From: Eubacteriaceae bacterium UBA6119
GTDB taxonomy: Bacteria; Bacillota; Clostridia; Eubacteriales; UBA1433
NCBI GenBank assembly: GCA_002423395.1
Contig: DIVZ01000005.1
Span: 310,001-374,000 of the forward strand
Direction of reading: 5' to 3'
DNA: 64,000 nucleotides
Shown here: piece after piece, positions 8,451 through 17,299 of the stretch
Layout of the letters: each line of letters opens with the position of its first letter
How positions within the stretch are numbered: position 1 is the first letter of the stretch
Notes under the pieces: generated by a model
Told to the model about the DNA's origin: nothing
The model's input: only the letters and a program-made list of their open reading frames with translations
The model's database searches: none
Position numbers and translations under genes: made by a program

Positions 8451-8530
8451 ATTTAAGAAACAACGTAATACAAAATATAATCATAAGGGCAGATAAGCTA
8501 TCTGTCCTTATGTTCAAAAAGGAGATAATA

Positions 8531-9319
8531 ATGGAGATATTGGTTTGCGTAAAACAAGTACCCGATACCGAAGAGATTAAAGTTGATCCCGTTACGGGAA
8601 GTCTTATAAGAGAAGGCGTGCCTTCTATATTAAACCCGCTCGATGCTTGCGCGCTTGAAGCGGCGGTAAGATTTAAGGAAGCGCACGGCGGAGCCGTAAC
8701 TGTTATTAGCATGGGACCGCCTCAGGCGGAACAAGCGTTAAGACAATGCATTTCGGTAGGAGCTGATGATGCTGTTCTTATTACGGACAGAGCGTTTAAA
8801 GATTCAGATACTTTAGCGACAAGCTATGCGCTCAGCCTTACCTCAAAACAGTTAGGATGCTTTGATGTAATATTTTGCGGAAAGCACACTATTGACGGCG
8901 AAACAGGTCAGGTAGGACCTCAAATTGCGGAACATTTAAACTATAACCAAATAACTGGTGTAATGGATGTTAAATTTGATGGCGAATACTTACTTGCATC
9001 AAGAGAAATGGAAGAAGGAAAAGAAACGGTGCAGGCAGCGCTGCCATGCGTAATAACCGTTACAAAAACAAATTACACTCCCCGTTATCCTTCCATTAAA
9101 AGTAAAATGGCGGCAAACAAAAAAGAAATAAAGATTTTATCGGCAAGTCAGATAGAAGGACTTGAAATGGATAGGATAGGCATGTCAGGCTCAAGAACCA
9201 CAGTTGTAAAAAGCTTCGTGCCTGCGGTAGGAGAAGCAGGCATGATTATATGCGAAGAAACGGCTGAGCAATCGGGCAAAAAACTTGCAGCTCTGCTTGT
9301 TGACGCTAAAGTAATTTAG
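8531..9319 (+). CDS. etfB: Electron transfer flavoprotein beta subunit
   Basis: Partner of EtfA that shuttles electrons to or from the acyl-CoA dehydrogenase. The family start MEILVCVKQVPDTEEIKVDP is used because AAAAAGGAGATAATA precedes that ATG; a longer frame begins 7 codons earlier. Also visible: NPLDACALEAAVRFKE, VTVISMGPPQAEQALR and the signature segment REMEEGKETVQAALPCVITV. 262 aa. Ten bases separate it from etfA. Confidence 0.93.
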   Translation: MEILVCVKQVPDTEEIKVDPVTGSLIREGVPSILNPLDACALEAAVRFKEAHGGAVTVISMGPPQAEQALRQCISVGADDAVLITDRAFKDSDTLATSYALSLTSKQLGCFDVIFCGKHTIDGETGQVGPQIAEHLNYNQITGVMDVKFDGEYLLASREMEEGKETVQAALPCVITVTKTNYTPRYPSIKSKMAANKKEIKILSASQIEGLEMDRIGMSGSRTTVVKSFVPAVGEAGMIICEETAEQSGKKLAALLVDAKVI

Positions 9320-9328
9320 GAGGCGGCA

Positions 9329-10339
9329 ATGGATAAATCGCTTTACAAAAATATATGGGTATATGTTGAATTAACTGAAGGCAAAGCTGACAAAGTATCG
9401 CTTGAACTTTTGGGCGAAGCAAGAAAAATAGCTGATGCTTCAGGCGAAAAACTTGTGGCTGTGTTAATATCGGATGCCGCCGAAAAAGCTGCGGAAGAAA
9501 TATCATGCGCTAATGTGGATGATATAATTATTGTGTCTGGCGAAGAATACAAGCATTATTCTACTGATGCTTATACATTCGCATTCACTCAGCTGTGTAA
9601 AAAATACAAGCCGTCTGTTTTGTTTATGGGCGCCACTGACAACGGCAAAGACATGGCTCCCAGATTGTCGGCAAGGCTTGATACCGGCTCAATAGCAGAC
9701 ACAACTGAGTTATATTATAATCCCGAAACAAAGGATATAGAATGGACAAAACCCGCTTTCGGCGGAAATCTGATGGCAACTATCGTATGTGATAAATCGC
9801 GCCCGCAGATAGGCACAATACGTCAGGGCGTATTTAAAGCAGCGCTGCCGGTAAAAAAAGAAAATATAAACATAATAAAAGAAAACATAAACACTCCTGC
9901 GGAGATGATAAGGACAATATTTAAAAACTACACCGCTAATGAAAGCACAGCAGATATAAAAATCGAGGATGCGGAAGTTATTGTCGCCATAGGCAGAGGC
10001 GTTAAAAACCAGGAACAAATAGCGATATTCAAAGAACTTGCAGACATGCTTGGCGGAACAATTGCCGTTACGCGCCCTATAGTAGACTGCGGATGGTATT
10101 CAGTAAAATGTCAGGTAGGGCAGTCGGGCAAAATTGTAAGCCCAAGGCTTTATATTGCCTGCGGAATATCGGGCGCTGTTCAGCATACTGCGGGAATGAC
10201 GTCTTCGGATGTTATAATAGCTATAAACTCGGACAAAACGGCTCCGATTTTCGGCTTTGCGGATTACGCTGTAGTGGGCGATATGTTTGAAGTTGTGCCT
10301 GCTTTAATAGAAGAAATAAAATCTCTTAAAGGCATTTAA
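9329..10339 (+). CDS. etfA: Electron transfer flavoprotein alpha subunit
   Basis: 336 aa. The N-terminal ETF domain is followed by the conserved FAD-binding C-terminal domain with VAIGRGVKNQEQIAIFKELA, GGTIAVTRPIVDCGW, GQSGKIVSPRLYIACGISG and AQHTAGM-type (here AVQHTAGM) motifs, then INSDKTAPIFGFADYAVVGD. No extra N-terminal ferredoxin domain is present. GGAGGCGGC precedes the ATG. The last bases of this gene recur at 15333-15383 (see repeats and remnant). Confidence 0.93.
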   Translation: MDKSLYKNIWVYVELTEGKADKVSLELLGEARKIADASGEKLVAVLISDAAEKAAEEISCANVDDIIIVSGEEYKHYSTDAYTFAFTQLCKKYKPSVLFMGATDNGKDMAPRLSARLDTGSIADTTELYYNPETKDIEWTKPAFGGNLMATIVCDKSRPQIGTIRQGVFKAALPVKKENINIIKENINTPAEMIRTIFKNYTANESTADIKIEDAEVIVAIGRGVKNQEQIAIFKELADMLGGTIAVTRPIVDCGWYSVKCQVGQSGKIVSPRLYIACGISGAVQHTAGMTSSDVIIAINSDKTAPIFGFADYAVVGDMFEVVPALIEEIKSLKGI

Positions 10340-10348
10340 TGCAATTTA
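10325..10348 (+). repeat. Direct repeat, left copy (end of etfA)
   Basis: 24 bp covering the last codons, stop and first downstream bases of etfA. The same 24 bp, with one mismatch, occur at 15360-15383 in the same orientation, about 5.0 kb away. Similarity continues leftwards into coding sequence, at about 20 of 25 identical over the next stretch. Confidence 0.85.
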
Positions 10349-10445
10349 TTTGTGTTTTATTACATTCAACGCAAATTCACATGCCAAACAATAGTTATTA
10401 ATTAATAACACAGGTTGTTTTTTGATAAATGAAAGATAAGTATAA

Positions 10446-10471
10446 AAAGCAGGCATGCGCCTGCTTTTTTA
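10446..10471 (+). terminator. Intrinsic terminator between etfA and the MFS gene
   Basis: AAGCAGGC-ATGC-GCCTGCTT hairpin followed by Ts on the plus strand; As on the left make it usable in both directions between the convergent genes. Confidence 0.85.
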
Positions 10472-10524
10472 CAAACATTTTTCTCTTTTTTCAATACATA
10501 ATCAATTTGGACTATATTTTTTTG

Positions 10525-11772
10525 CTATACTGCAGAATGTTCAGTACCGATAGCAACATCTTTTTTTAAAAAATAATTGGGTAAGAACGAAAAGCATGCA
10601 ATTACTGCGGATATTGCCAAAAAGATAAACGCCATATAGAATGATCCGTTGTTCGCATCTACCATAAATCCCATGGCGGCAGGAGCTACAAAGCTGCCTA
10701 TTTGTGAACCGAAATTTACAAAACCGATGGCAGATCCTGTGACTTGTATCGGAAATTGTCTCATAACTAAGTTGGTAATTATCACAAATACAGCGGTAAC
10801 ACATGCAATTGTGAGCCCTTCGAATGAAAAGAACAATGCAAGTATCTTTGACGTATACATGAGATAAATGGAAACAGCAGCAATTACAGCCAAAATGATT
10901 GCTAATATACGGATACGGCTTGTCTGCAATTTATCAATAATAACGCCGCAGAGTAACATTGCAACTACGCCTGCGATCATAGGCAGAACTTGGTATTTCC
11001 CTACTTGCATAAGATCAATATGCCGAATTTGTACAAGAACAGTCGGTATCCAAGAATTAATACCCCATGTTATCATGCTTACACAAAAACCAGATATGAA
11101 CATACCCCATACCATTGGTACTCTTATTACTTGTTTTAAAGGTGAAACAGATGTATTTTCAACTTCTGTCTGGTTGTCCGCGTTTTCTTTGACGGCGGGC
11201 GCTACATTAAATAGCGGCAGATACGATGCCAAAATTATTATTCCGCATGCGCCGCTGATAAAAAACAAAGCTGACCATCCCATAGAGCCGATTATCCAGG
11301 CGAACAATACTGAACTTACAGCGCCTATTACTGCTCCGGAGACCATTAATACTGACATTGCTTTTCCCTGGCTGTTTCTGGGGAACACCTGCGCGATAGT
11401 TCTTGAAGCTGTGGGATAGAATATTCCCACGCCGACCCCGGTTAAAAATCGAAATGCTATCAGTGATGATACAGACCAGGAAAAACCGGTAAAGGCAGCG
11501 GCTGCTGACCAAATTATTGCGCTGGCTAACAGTACTTTTTTAGCTCCGAATTTGTCAGCTAACAATCCGCCGGGAATTTGCATCAAAGCATAACCGATAA
11601 AAAAGCTGCTGATTACAATACCGTTCATAGACGCGTTTATATTAAAGTCTTTCGCTATATTCAATATTGCATAGTTAATGGTAAATCTGCTTAGATTTGC
11701 AATACACCAACCGATAAATAACAAGGTAAGTATTGCTTGTTTACTTGCGTATTTGTTGGTTTTATTAATCAT
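10525..11772 (-). CDS. Major facilitator superfamily transporter (anion/organic-acid symporter type)
   Basis: 415 aa with about 12 hydrophobic helices. Seen: NYAILNIAKDFNINASMNGIVISSFFIGYALMQIPGGLLADKFGAKK, the MFS loop 2-3 motif (DKFGAKK), RFLTGVGVGIFYPTASR and a repeat of the loop motif at VIIDKLQTSRIR. The closest recognisable style is the ACS (anion:cation symporter) branch, which imports sugar acids and other carboxylates. It is divergent from a hydrolase and hydroxyacid dehydrogenase, so the substrate may be an ester or hydroxyacid handled by them (inference). Confidence 0.88.
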   Translation of the reverse strand: MINKTNKYASKQAILTLLFIGWCIANLSRFTINYAILNIAKDFNINASMNGIVISSFFIGYALMQIPGGLLADKFGAKKVLLASAIIWSAAAAFTGFSWSVSSLIAFRFLTGVGVGIFYPTASRTIAQVFPRNSQGKAMSVLMVSGAVIGAVSSVLFAWIIGSMGWSALFFISGACGIIILASYLPLFNVAPAVKENADNQTEVENTSVSPLKQVIRVPMVWGMFISGFCVSMITWGINSWIPTVLVQIRHIDLMQVGKYQVLPMIAGVVAMLLCGVIIDKLQTSRIRILAIILAVIAAVSIYLMYTSKILALFFSFEGLTIACVTAVFVIITNLVMRQFPIQVTGSAIGFVNFGSQIGSFVAPAAMGFMVDANNGSFYMAFIFLAISAVIACFSFLPNYFLKKDVAIGTEHSAV

Positions 11773-12223
11773 AATTATTCCTCCTATTTTTAGTTATTAA
11801 GCTCTAAAGCTGTAAGGTATGTATTTTTGTTTGTGTTAGCATCTGTTTTGTTTAATGGTTATGGGTTTTCCTCCTTTCTTCAATCAACAGGCTCTAAATT
11901 CCTTTTATATCCTTAAAGCTTTCTATTAGTACAATGAATTATATAGTTGCATATTAATAATTACCAATATATATTAATAAATCAATCTATAGCAAAAAAG
12001 CTATTAATGATGCAAAACCGCAAAACGTTTACAGATAAATATAAAGCAACTATTGATTGTATAGGCGTTTAATTACAAATGAAGAAACTTGTTTTTTTAA
12101 ATAATAGCCAATTAGCTATTATTTAATTCATTAATATATATTGGAAATTATCATAATACGAATATATAATTCATCATAGCAATTTAAAACACTTAATTTT
12201 ATTAGAGAAAAGAGGTAAAAATT
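11773..12223. promoter_or_regulatory. Divergent regulatory region with a pair of inverted 24-bp sites
   Basis: 450 bp of non-coding AT-rich DNA between divergent MFS and hydrolase genes. A site with core CCAATATATATTAAT at 11964-11978 recurs inverted (ATTAATATATATTGG) at 12130-12144, and similarity spans about 24 bp of each (11959-11982 and 12126-12149). A second perfect inverted repeat, AATAATAGC-N6-GCTATTATT, lies at 12100-12123. The paired sites are good candidates for operators, possibly of the LysR protein at 14292-15173. Confidence 0.55.
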
Positions 12224-13156
12224 ATGTCGTTAAATCCAAAATATGAAGAATTCTTAAAACATGATTTTGACAGTATGTTCAGTTTGGGAGTCGATAAAAT
12301 ACGAGCAATTTACGCGCAGATGATGAACGGGGAAAAAGAAAAATCTGCAAAAGTGGACTCTATAGAAGACCGTACAGTGAAGACGTCGATAAGAGACACG
12401 CTTATTCGCATTTACAGGCCAAAAGGCGAAGATGTAAATCCAGTTGTAATCTGGATGCACGGCGGCGGTTTTGTACTGGGAGATATTGAGCATGGTGACG
12501 CAACTTGCCGAGAATTATGCAGCCGCGTTGGGTGTACTGTAATATCGATCGAATATGGCCTTTGTCCGCCCTATAAGTTTCCGCAGCCTGAAAACGAATG
12601 TTATGAAGTCGTAAGATGGATATACCAAAACGCGAAAGAACTAAAAATCGATCCTAACAGGATCTGCGTTGCCGGCGATAGCGCAGGCGGCACTTTAGCG
12701 GCGGTTATACCGCATCTTTCAAGAGATAGAAAAGAATTCCCGCTTGTCTATCAGGTACTGGTTTACGGTTGCTTTGACTGGAACAATATGGGAAAAAGAA
12801 AATCCAGAATAGAAAACGGCGAAGGATATAGACTAACATCATATAGTCATGAATGGCATAACTTCCATCACCTGAAAGACCGCAGTGAAGGACTCGACCC
12901 GATGTGTTCGCCCTTGCTTAGTAAAAACTTCAACGACCTTCCTCCCGCGCTGATAATCACAGCCGAATACGATTTGCTCAGAGACGAGAGCATAGATTAT
13001 GCTAAGGCATTAACTGATGCAGGCGTGCCGGCCTATTTGAAAAATTACGAGGGAGCTATTCATGGATTCCTCAGTTTCAGACAGTTGGATCTTGATGAGG
13101 CAAAAGACGCTATGACATTAATGTGCGACAAAATTCAGCAGGCATTCAATAAATAG
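12224..13156 (+). CDS. Alpha/beta hydrolase, hormone-sensitive-lipase family (esterase)
   Basis: 310 aa. Oxyanion-hole motif HGGGFVLGD near residue 78, nucleophile elbow GDSAGG near residue 153, catalytic aspartate in ITAEYDLLRDES and histidine in GAIHGFLSF complete the HSL-family triad. It likely hydrolyses short carboxylic esters; no signal peptide is seen, so it should act in the cytoplasm. AAGAGG precedes the ATG. It lies 63 bp upstream of a D-2-hydroxyacid dehydrogenase, suggesting ester cleavage followed by hydroxyacid oxidation (inference). Confidence 0.9.
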   Translation: MSLNPKYEEFLKHDFDSMFSLGVDKIRAIYAQMMNGEKEKSAKVDSIEDRTVKTSIRDTLIRIYRPKGEDVNPVVIWMHGGGFVLGDIEHGDATCRELCSRVGCTVISIEYGLCPPYKFPQPENECYEVVRWIYQNAKELKIDPNRICVAGDSAGGTLAAVIPHLSRDRKEFPLVYQVLVYGCFDWNNMGKRKSRIENGEGYRLTSYSHEWHNFHHLKDRSEGLDPMCSPLLSKNFNDLPPALIITAEYDLLRDESIDYAKALTDAGVPAYLKNYEGAIHGFLSFRQLDLDEAKDAMTLMCDKIQQAFNK

Positions 13157-13219
13157 GATATTTTCATTCTTACACTGTGTATATGCGTGTAAAAAATAGT
13201 AAGAACCAGAAGGAGAAAT

Positions 13220-14212
13220 ATGCATATGAACAAAATAGCATTTTATGACACAAAATCATATGATAAGAAATGGTTCGATGAACTTAAAAATCAATATGGC
13301 TATGAATTTAAGTATATCGAGAGTAAATTAAATAAAAATACCGCTCATCTGGCAAGCGGTGCTGACGCGGTTGTTATTTTTGTAAATGATGCGGCAGACG
13401 CGGAAACCATCAACTTATTAGAAGAGTTGGGAGTAAGGCTGATTGCTCTTAGGTGCGCAGGATTTAACAATGTTGATTTAAAAAGCGCTGATGGGAAAAT
13501 TCGAGTTGCCAGGGTTCCTGCATACTCTCCTTACGCAGTAGCTGAATATGCAATGTCACTTCTTCTGACGCTAAACAGAAAAACATATAAAGCCTATAAC
13601 CGTATCAGAGATTATAATTTTAAGCTGGATGGTTTGACAGGTTTTGATCTTTACGGAAAAACAGTAGGTGTTGTCGGTACAGGTAAGATAGGTCAAGTGT
13701 TTATTGACATTTGCAAAGGTTTTAATATGAATGTCATAGCGTTTGATCTATACCCTGCTGCCGGTAGAGAAATAAATTATGTTACGTCTGATGAGTTGTT
13801 TCGAAAGGCGGATATAATATCATTCCACTGTCCACTGACAGATGCTACACGTTATATGGTAAATAAGGACACCCTTGCAATAATGAAGGACGGTGTGTAT
13901 ATCATAAACACATCACGCGGTCCGATTATTGATACAGCGGCGCTTTTGGAAGCGTTGAAATCAAAAAAAGTAGCAGGCGCAGGTTTGGATGTTTATGAAA
14001 AAGAAGCGGATCTATTTTTTGAGGACCATTCGGGCAGCATAATAAAAGATGACATAGCCAGAGAGCTTATCTCAATGCCCAATGTGCTTCTCACTTCACA
14101 TCAGGCATTCTTAACCAATGAAGCTCTGAAGAAAATAGCGGAAGTAACAATGCAAAATCTTAAAGAATTTTTTGATGGATTGCCAATGAAAAACGAAGCT
14201 ACTGCGCAATAA
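13220..14212 (+). CDS. D-2-hydroxyacid dehydrogenase (D-lactate dehydrogenase type)
   Basis: 330 aa NAD-dependent enzyme interconverting D-2-hydroxyacids and 2-oxoacids. The Rossmann motif GVVGTGKIGQ is followed by an acidic residue in FDLYP, which favours NAD over NADP. Catalytic residues appear as NTSRGPIID (Arg), GLDVYEKE (Glu) and LTSHQAFLT (His); TSHQAFLT is characteristic of the D-LDH branch. The first ATG (MHM) follows AGAAGGAGAAAT; the ATG two codons later is equally possible. Confidence 0.9.
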   Translation: MHMNKIAFYDTKSYDKKWFDELKNQYGYEFKYIESKLNKNTAHLASGADAVVIFVNDAADAETINLLEELGVRLIALRCAGFNNVDLKSADGKIRVARVPAYSPYAVAEYAMSLLLTLNRKTYKAYNRIRDYNFKLDGLTGFDLYGKTVGVVGTGKIGQVFIDICKGFNMNVIAFDLYPAAGREINYVTSDELFRKADIISFHCPLTDATRYMVNKDTLAIMKDGVYIINTSRGPIIDTAALLEALKSKKVAGAGLDVYEKEADLFFEDHSGSIIKDDIARELISMPNVLLTSHQAFLTNEALKKIAEVTMQNLKEFFDGLPMKNEATAQ

Positions 14213-14291
14213 ATATCTAACTTGTGATGCAAAATTTTAGCCGTGCGTAAGCTTTATATTTAAAAAAGTTTATGCGCGGTTATTTTATTGC

Positions 14292-15173
14292 CTATATTTT
14301 ACCGACATACTTTTGAATGAGAAAATCCCTGAATTGCATCACTGCTAATGGTAAATAGCGGCTTTTCAGATACGATATGGCAGTGGTGCGTTCCGCTTTA
14401 AAATCATTGATATGTAATATGACAAGATTATCGCATGTGCTTTTTTCAATCATTTTAATCGGCAAAAATGCAATTCCAAGATTGGCGTTAATTAGGTCAA
14501 TGATGTTTATAGCGGCCTGGCTTTCAAAAACGATATTAGGTATAAATCCTGCTTGACGGCAGTAATTATCAGTTATATTACGTATTCCGAAACCTTCTTT
14601 AAAGCTTACGAAGGACTCGCCCGCGGCTTCTATTAAATTAATACTGTCACGGTGGGCAAACCTATGCTCTTTGGGAACAACCAAAAAAACTTCCTCAACT
14701 ATTAAAGGAATGCATTCTATGTCGTCGCCGATAAGCGGCGGAGATGAAATGCAAAGATCTATCTTGCCCGTAAGAAGCTGTTTTTGCGCTTCTGAAAATG
14801 AACCGATAGTCTGATGAAATTTTGCTTTAGGATGCAGGTTCATAAATTCTTTAATCAGCTTTGCGAAGGGATACATATTGTTAAAAGACATCTTGATTAT
14901 TTGCTCTCCCATGCCTTGCATGTCCCGAATCTGAGTTTTTGCGTCTTCCAAATTAACAAATGCTTTTTCAATTTGATAAAGAAACGCTTTGCCATATTGA
15001 TTAAGGCGGATCTGACGTCCTATACGGTCAAACAAAGGCGTACCCAGTTCTGCCTCAAGCAGTGAAATAACTTTGCTTAACGACGGCTGGGCGATATTGA
15101 GTTCGCTTGCTGCCTTAGTCATATGCTCTGTTTCCGCGACTTTTTGAAAGTATTTCAATTGCAGTAAATTCAT
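14292..15173 (-). CDS. LysR-family transcriptional regulator
   Basis: 293 aa with the canonical start MNLLQLKYFQKVAETEHM and a winged HTH (TKAASELNIAQPSLSKVISLLEAELGTPLFDR), followed by the inducer-binding domain. The second ATG of the frame was chosen because AGGATGG lies about 9 bases before it; the upstream ATG touches that site. It converges on the hydroxyacid dehydrogenase and probably controls the hydrolase/dehydrogenase and MFS genes in this module (inference). Confidence 0.9.
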   Translation of the reverse strand: MNLLQLKYFQKVAETEHMTKAASELNIAQPSLSKVISLLEAELGTPLFDRIGRQIRLNQYGKAFLYQIEKAFVNLEDAKTQIRDMQGMGEQIIKMSFNNMYPFAKLIKEFMNLHPKAKFHQTIGSFSEAQKQLLTGKIDLCISSPPLIGDDIECIPLIVEEVFLVVPKEHRFAHRDSINLIEAAGESFVSFKEGFGIRNITDNYCRQAGFIPNIVFESQAAINIIDLINANLGIAFLPIKMIEKSTCDNLVILHINDFKAERTTAISYLKSRYLPLAVMQFRDFLIQKYVGKI

Positions 15174-15332
15174 ATGTTTAACCATCCTAAAGAAATTTTA
15201 ATTATTTATAATAAGCTATTAATTAAATATAATTATATATTAAAATATATAAGTAAACAATAATGCTTAAGAAAATATCATAAATAATAAATAAACTTAT
15301 AATGATAGGCAATAGCATATCTTTAAGATTCG

Positions 15333-15374
15333 CCTGCGTTAAATGATGAGATAAAAGCGCTTAAAGGTATTTAA
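15333..15374 (+). pseudogene. Remnant of the 3' end of etfA
   Basis: Fourteen codons read PALNDEIKALKGI-stop, against PALIEEIKSLKGI-stop at the end of intact etfA. Weaker similarity (7 of 12 bases) extends upstream but is interrupted by a stop, so this is a decayed tail, not a gene. It is in the same orientation as etfA and lies about 5 kb downstream, at the far edge of the MFS-hydrolase-dehydrogenase-LysR module. Confidence 0.75.
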
Positions 15375-15383
15375 TGCAATTTA
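15360..15383 (+). repeat. Direct repeat, right copy (etfA tail)
   Basis: Matches 10325-10348 at 23 of 24 positions. Homology stops abruptly on the right, immediately before the promoter of tRNA-Pro. The two copies bracket a block of four genes. Confidence 0.85.
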
Positions 15384-15387
15384 AAAG

Positions 15388-15416
15388 TTGACATAAGGCT
15401 TATTGAATAATATAAT
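15388..15416 (+). promoter_or_regulatory. Sigma-70-type promoter of tRNA-Pro
   Basis: TTGACA (15388-15393), 17-bp spacer, TATAAT (15411-15416): an exact consensus promoter, placing the transcription start about 10 bases before the tRNA. Confidence 0.85.
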
Positions 15417-15431
15417 ATTAAATGCTTTCAG

Positions 15432-15509
<78 letters not shown>

Positions 15510-15539
15510 TTAAAAAACCAATATTTATTTAAAAATAAT

Positions 15540-15568
15540 GAAAACCCTTATAATACAGGGGTTTTCTT
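15540..15568 (+). terminator. Intrinsic terminator of tRNA-Pro
   Basis: AAAACCC / GGGGTTTT stem with a short AT loop followed by a T-rich tail, about 30 bases after the tRNA. Confidence 0.7.
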
Positions 15569-15670
15569 ATTTCGTGTTTAAATCAATGCATAACATTTAA
15601 AAGAGAGAAATGTTTTAAAGTATAAATATACTGTTATTTAACGCCATTTAATAATGACTTTTTTGTTAAT

Positions 15671-16048
15671 TTATTTTAAATATTTTTCTTTATATTCTTC
15701 TGCGCTCATATTTGCCTTGCAAGCCATAGAAGCAAGCAATTTATCGGGATATGGAAAAAGCAAAAAAGCTTTTTTTATTGTTTCATCATCCGGGCGTGCA
15801 ATTTCTTCGTAAATGTCCTGAGCAAACGCTAAAAACGGCGTTGTATCTGCCTGCAATCCTTCAATACCGTTAAGCTCGTCAACAAATGCTATAATTTCTT
15901 CGGCAGTGTCTGCTTTCTTTGTGCAAAAATTATAAACAAGCGACATTGACTTAAACCCGTTAAGCTGGAGAAAACTTGTAAAAACAGCATTCGTATTCCC
16001 ATAATCACGCAAGATTTTACGTTTTAAATCTTCATATAATGTTGCCAT
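15671..16048 (-). CDS. Hypothetical protein (125 aa) next to HEAT-like proteins
   Basis: Soluble, mixed-charge, helix-rich protein with no recognised family (MATLYEDLKRKILRDYGNTN at the start, MSAEEYKEKYLK at the end). Three base pairs separate it from the upstream HEAT-like gene, so the two are co-transcribed. No signal peptide or membrane segment. Codon use matches its neighbours and the frame is fully open, which supports a real gene. Confidence 0.65.
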   Translation of the reverse strand: MATLYEDLKRKILRDYGNTNAVFTSFLQLNGFKSMSLVYNFCTKKADTAEEIIAFVDELNGIEGLQADTTPFLAFAQDIYEEIARPDDETIKKAFLLFPYPDKLLASMACKANMSAEEYKEKYLK

Positions 16049-16051
16049 ACT

Positions 16052-16486
16052 TTAATCTCTTTTACCCTCAAGGTATGCAATTCGCTCGTCAATAGCTTTT
16101 ACTATATTTTTGCCGCACTGTTCGTGGGGACTGCCCACGTATTTAACGTATGAGAATCTTTGGGTTTCTTTATCAAAATTTTTAAGATAGTTAGTATCGT
16201 CAATTTTGTTTATAACTGCTATTCTTACTTCTTCATAGTCATTGTAATATGGTCTTGAAATAACGGCGCGGGTAAGACATGCGGCTCTAACAGTATCAAC
16301 AGGTATTTCCAGCAGCTGTTTTAACAAGTCTTGATTATTTATCTTGTTTATGGCTTCAATAGCAATGCTGCCGTTAATATCGCACTTTGCTATATCAAAA
16401 AGCACGGCTTCGTTAGCTTCTTTCTTAGTTGCTTTTAGTCGTTTTTCCCAAATTGCGTTTTTCCATTTTGGTGTGTTCGGTTTCAT
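16052..16486 (-). CDS. Hypothetical HEAT-like repeat protein (144 aa)
   Basis: Contains repeating helical units of the form AINKINNQDLLKQLLEIPVD and AVINKIDDTNYLKNF, similar to SRINNKELLKKIIEQNP in the neighbour at 16541-17053. Such units (isoleucine, a short polar turn, then a leucine helix, often followed by VRAA) resemble HEAT/PBS-lyase-type repeats that build protein-binding solenoids. N terminus is basic. Function unknown. Confidence 0.65.
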   Translation of the reverse strand: MKPNTPKWKNAIWEKRLKATKKEANEAVLFDIAKCDINGSIAIEAINKINNQDLLKQLLEIPVDTVRAACLTRAVISRPYYNDYEEVRIAVINKIDDTNYLKNFDKETQRFSYVKYVGSPHEQCGKNIVKAIDERIAYLEGKRD

Positions 16487-16540
16487 AAAAAAGCTCCTGA
16501 TATCAGCGTATTTAAGAATAAGATAAACTTACAGATTTTA

Positions 16541-17053
16541 TTATAATTTATTTAACTTTTCTTTTGCCGCTGAGCCTAAAGGCGTTGGGTTTTGCTCAAT
16601 AATTTTTTTAAGCAGTTCTTTATTATTTATTCTGCTTATTGCGGTTTTGCGCGTATCAAAGCTTGCCCCGTAAGGCATTAATACTATTTTATATAATACT
16701 TCATTATCATCTGATGTTCCTGCAAGCATAGCCGTGTATTTTTCAAGCTGATTTTGCACAGCGGAATAAACGGCTTTTGTTGTAAGTTCGCTTCCCGCGA
16801 AACGGTATTCGTCAGCGGCTTTTTCAAGCGGTTCAAGCTCGTAAACAGTATTTACAATTAATGGCAGCGCCCACATTCTCATACCGCGGCTTTTACAGTT
16901 GAACGCTAAATCGTAAAGCAGCTGCCTGTCCGGCTTTTTTTCAAGAATTGATTTTATTTTTATGGACGCCTTATACATTTTGTTAAATGACGCGTGATCA
17001 CCTGCGTATAAATTTATTTCTTCATATAACATTCGCGCCTTATTATTGTTCAT
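16541..17053 (-). CDS. Hypothetical HEAT-like repeat protein (170 aa)
   Basis: All-alpha, soluble protein with no recognised family. Its C-terminal unit TAISRINNKELLKKIIEQNP matches the repeat unit of the next gene. The ATG follows GGAGCTGAA. It is first in a run of three minus-strand small genes, separated by 54 bp from the second. These may be fragments or sisters of one solenoid family (inference). Confidence 0.65.
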   Translation of the reverse strand: MNNNKARMLYEEINLYAGDHASFNKMYKASIKIKSILEKKPDRQLLYDLAFNCKSRGMRMWALPLIVNTVYELEPLEKAADEYRFAGSELTTKAVYSAVQNQLEKYTAMLAGTSDDNEVLYKIVLMPYGASFDTRKTAISRINNKELLKKIIEQNPTPLGSAAKEKLNKL

Positions 17054-17299
17054 TTCAGCTCCATTATATAAAACAGTATATTTTCAGTAATTATAATTGA
17101 TATAAATATATATTACCATAAAATCATTATTCCCTCAATCGCTGATGGCAAATAATATAAAAACATGCAGGTTGAAAGGCGTGATTTTTTGTTTAATATC
17201 CGCTATAATAAGGCGGTCAATTCTTATATTTATTTTAATTTGCTAGTAAATGTAATATAATTAAATAAATAAAAATAGAAAATTATGCAGGAGGCGTTA

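Noticed and set aside
10348..15360. Integrative element or prophage in the etfA-flanked module
   Set aside because: No integrase, transposase, relaxase or phage gene in the segment; only the repeat scar can be claimed.
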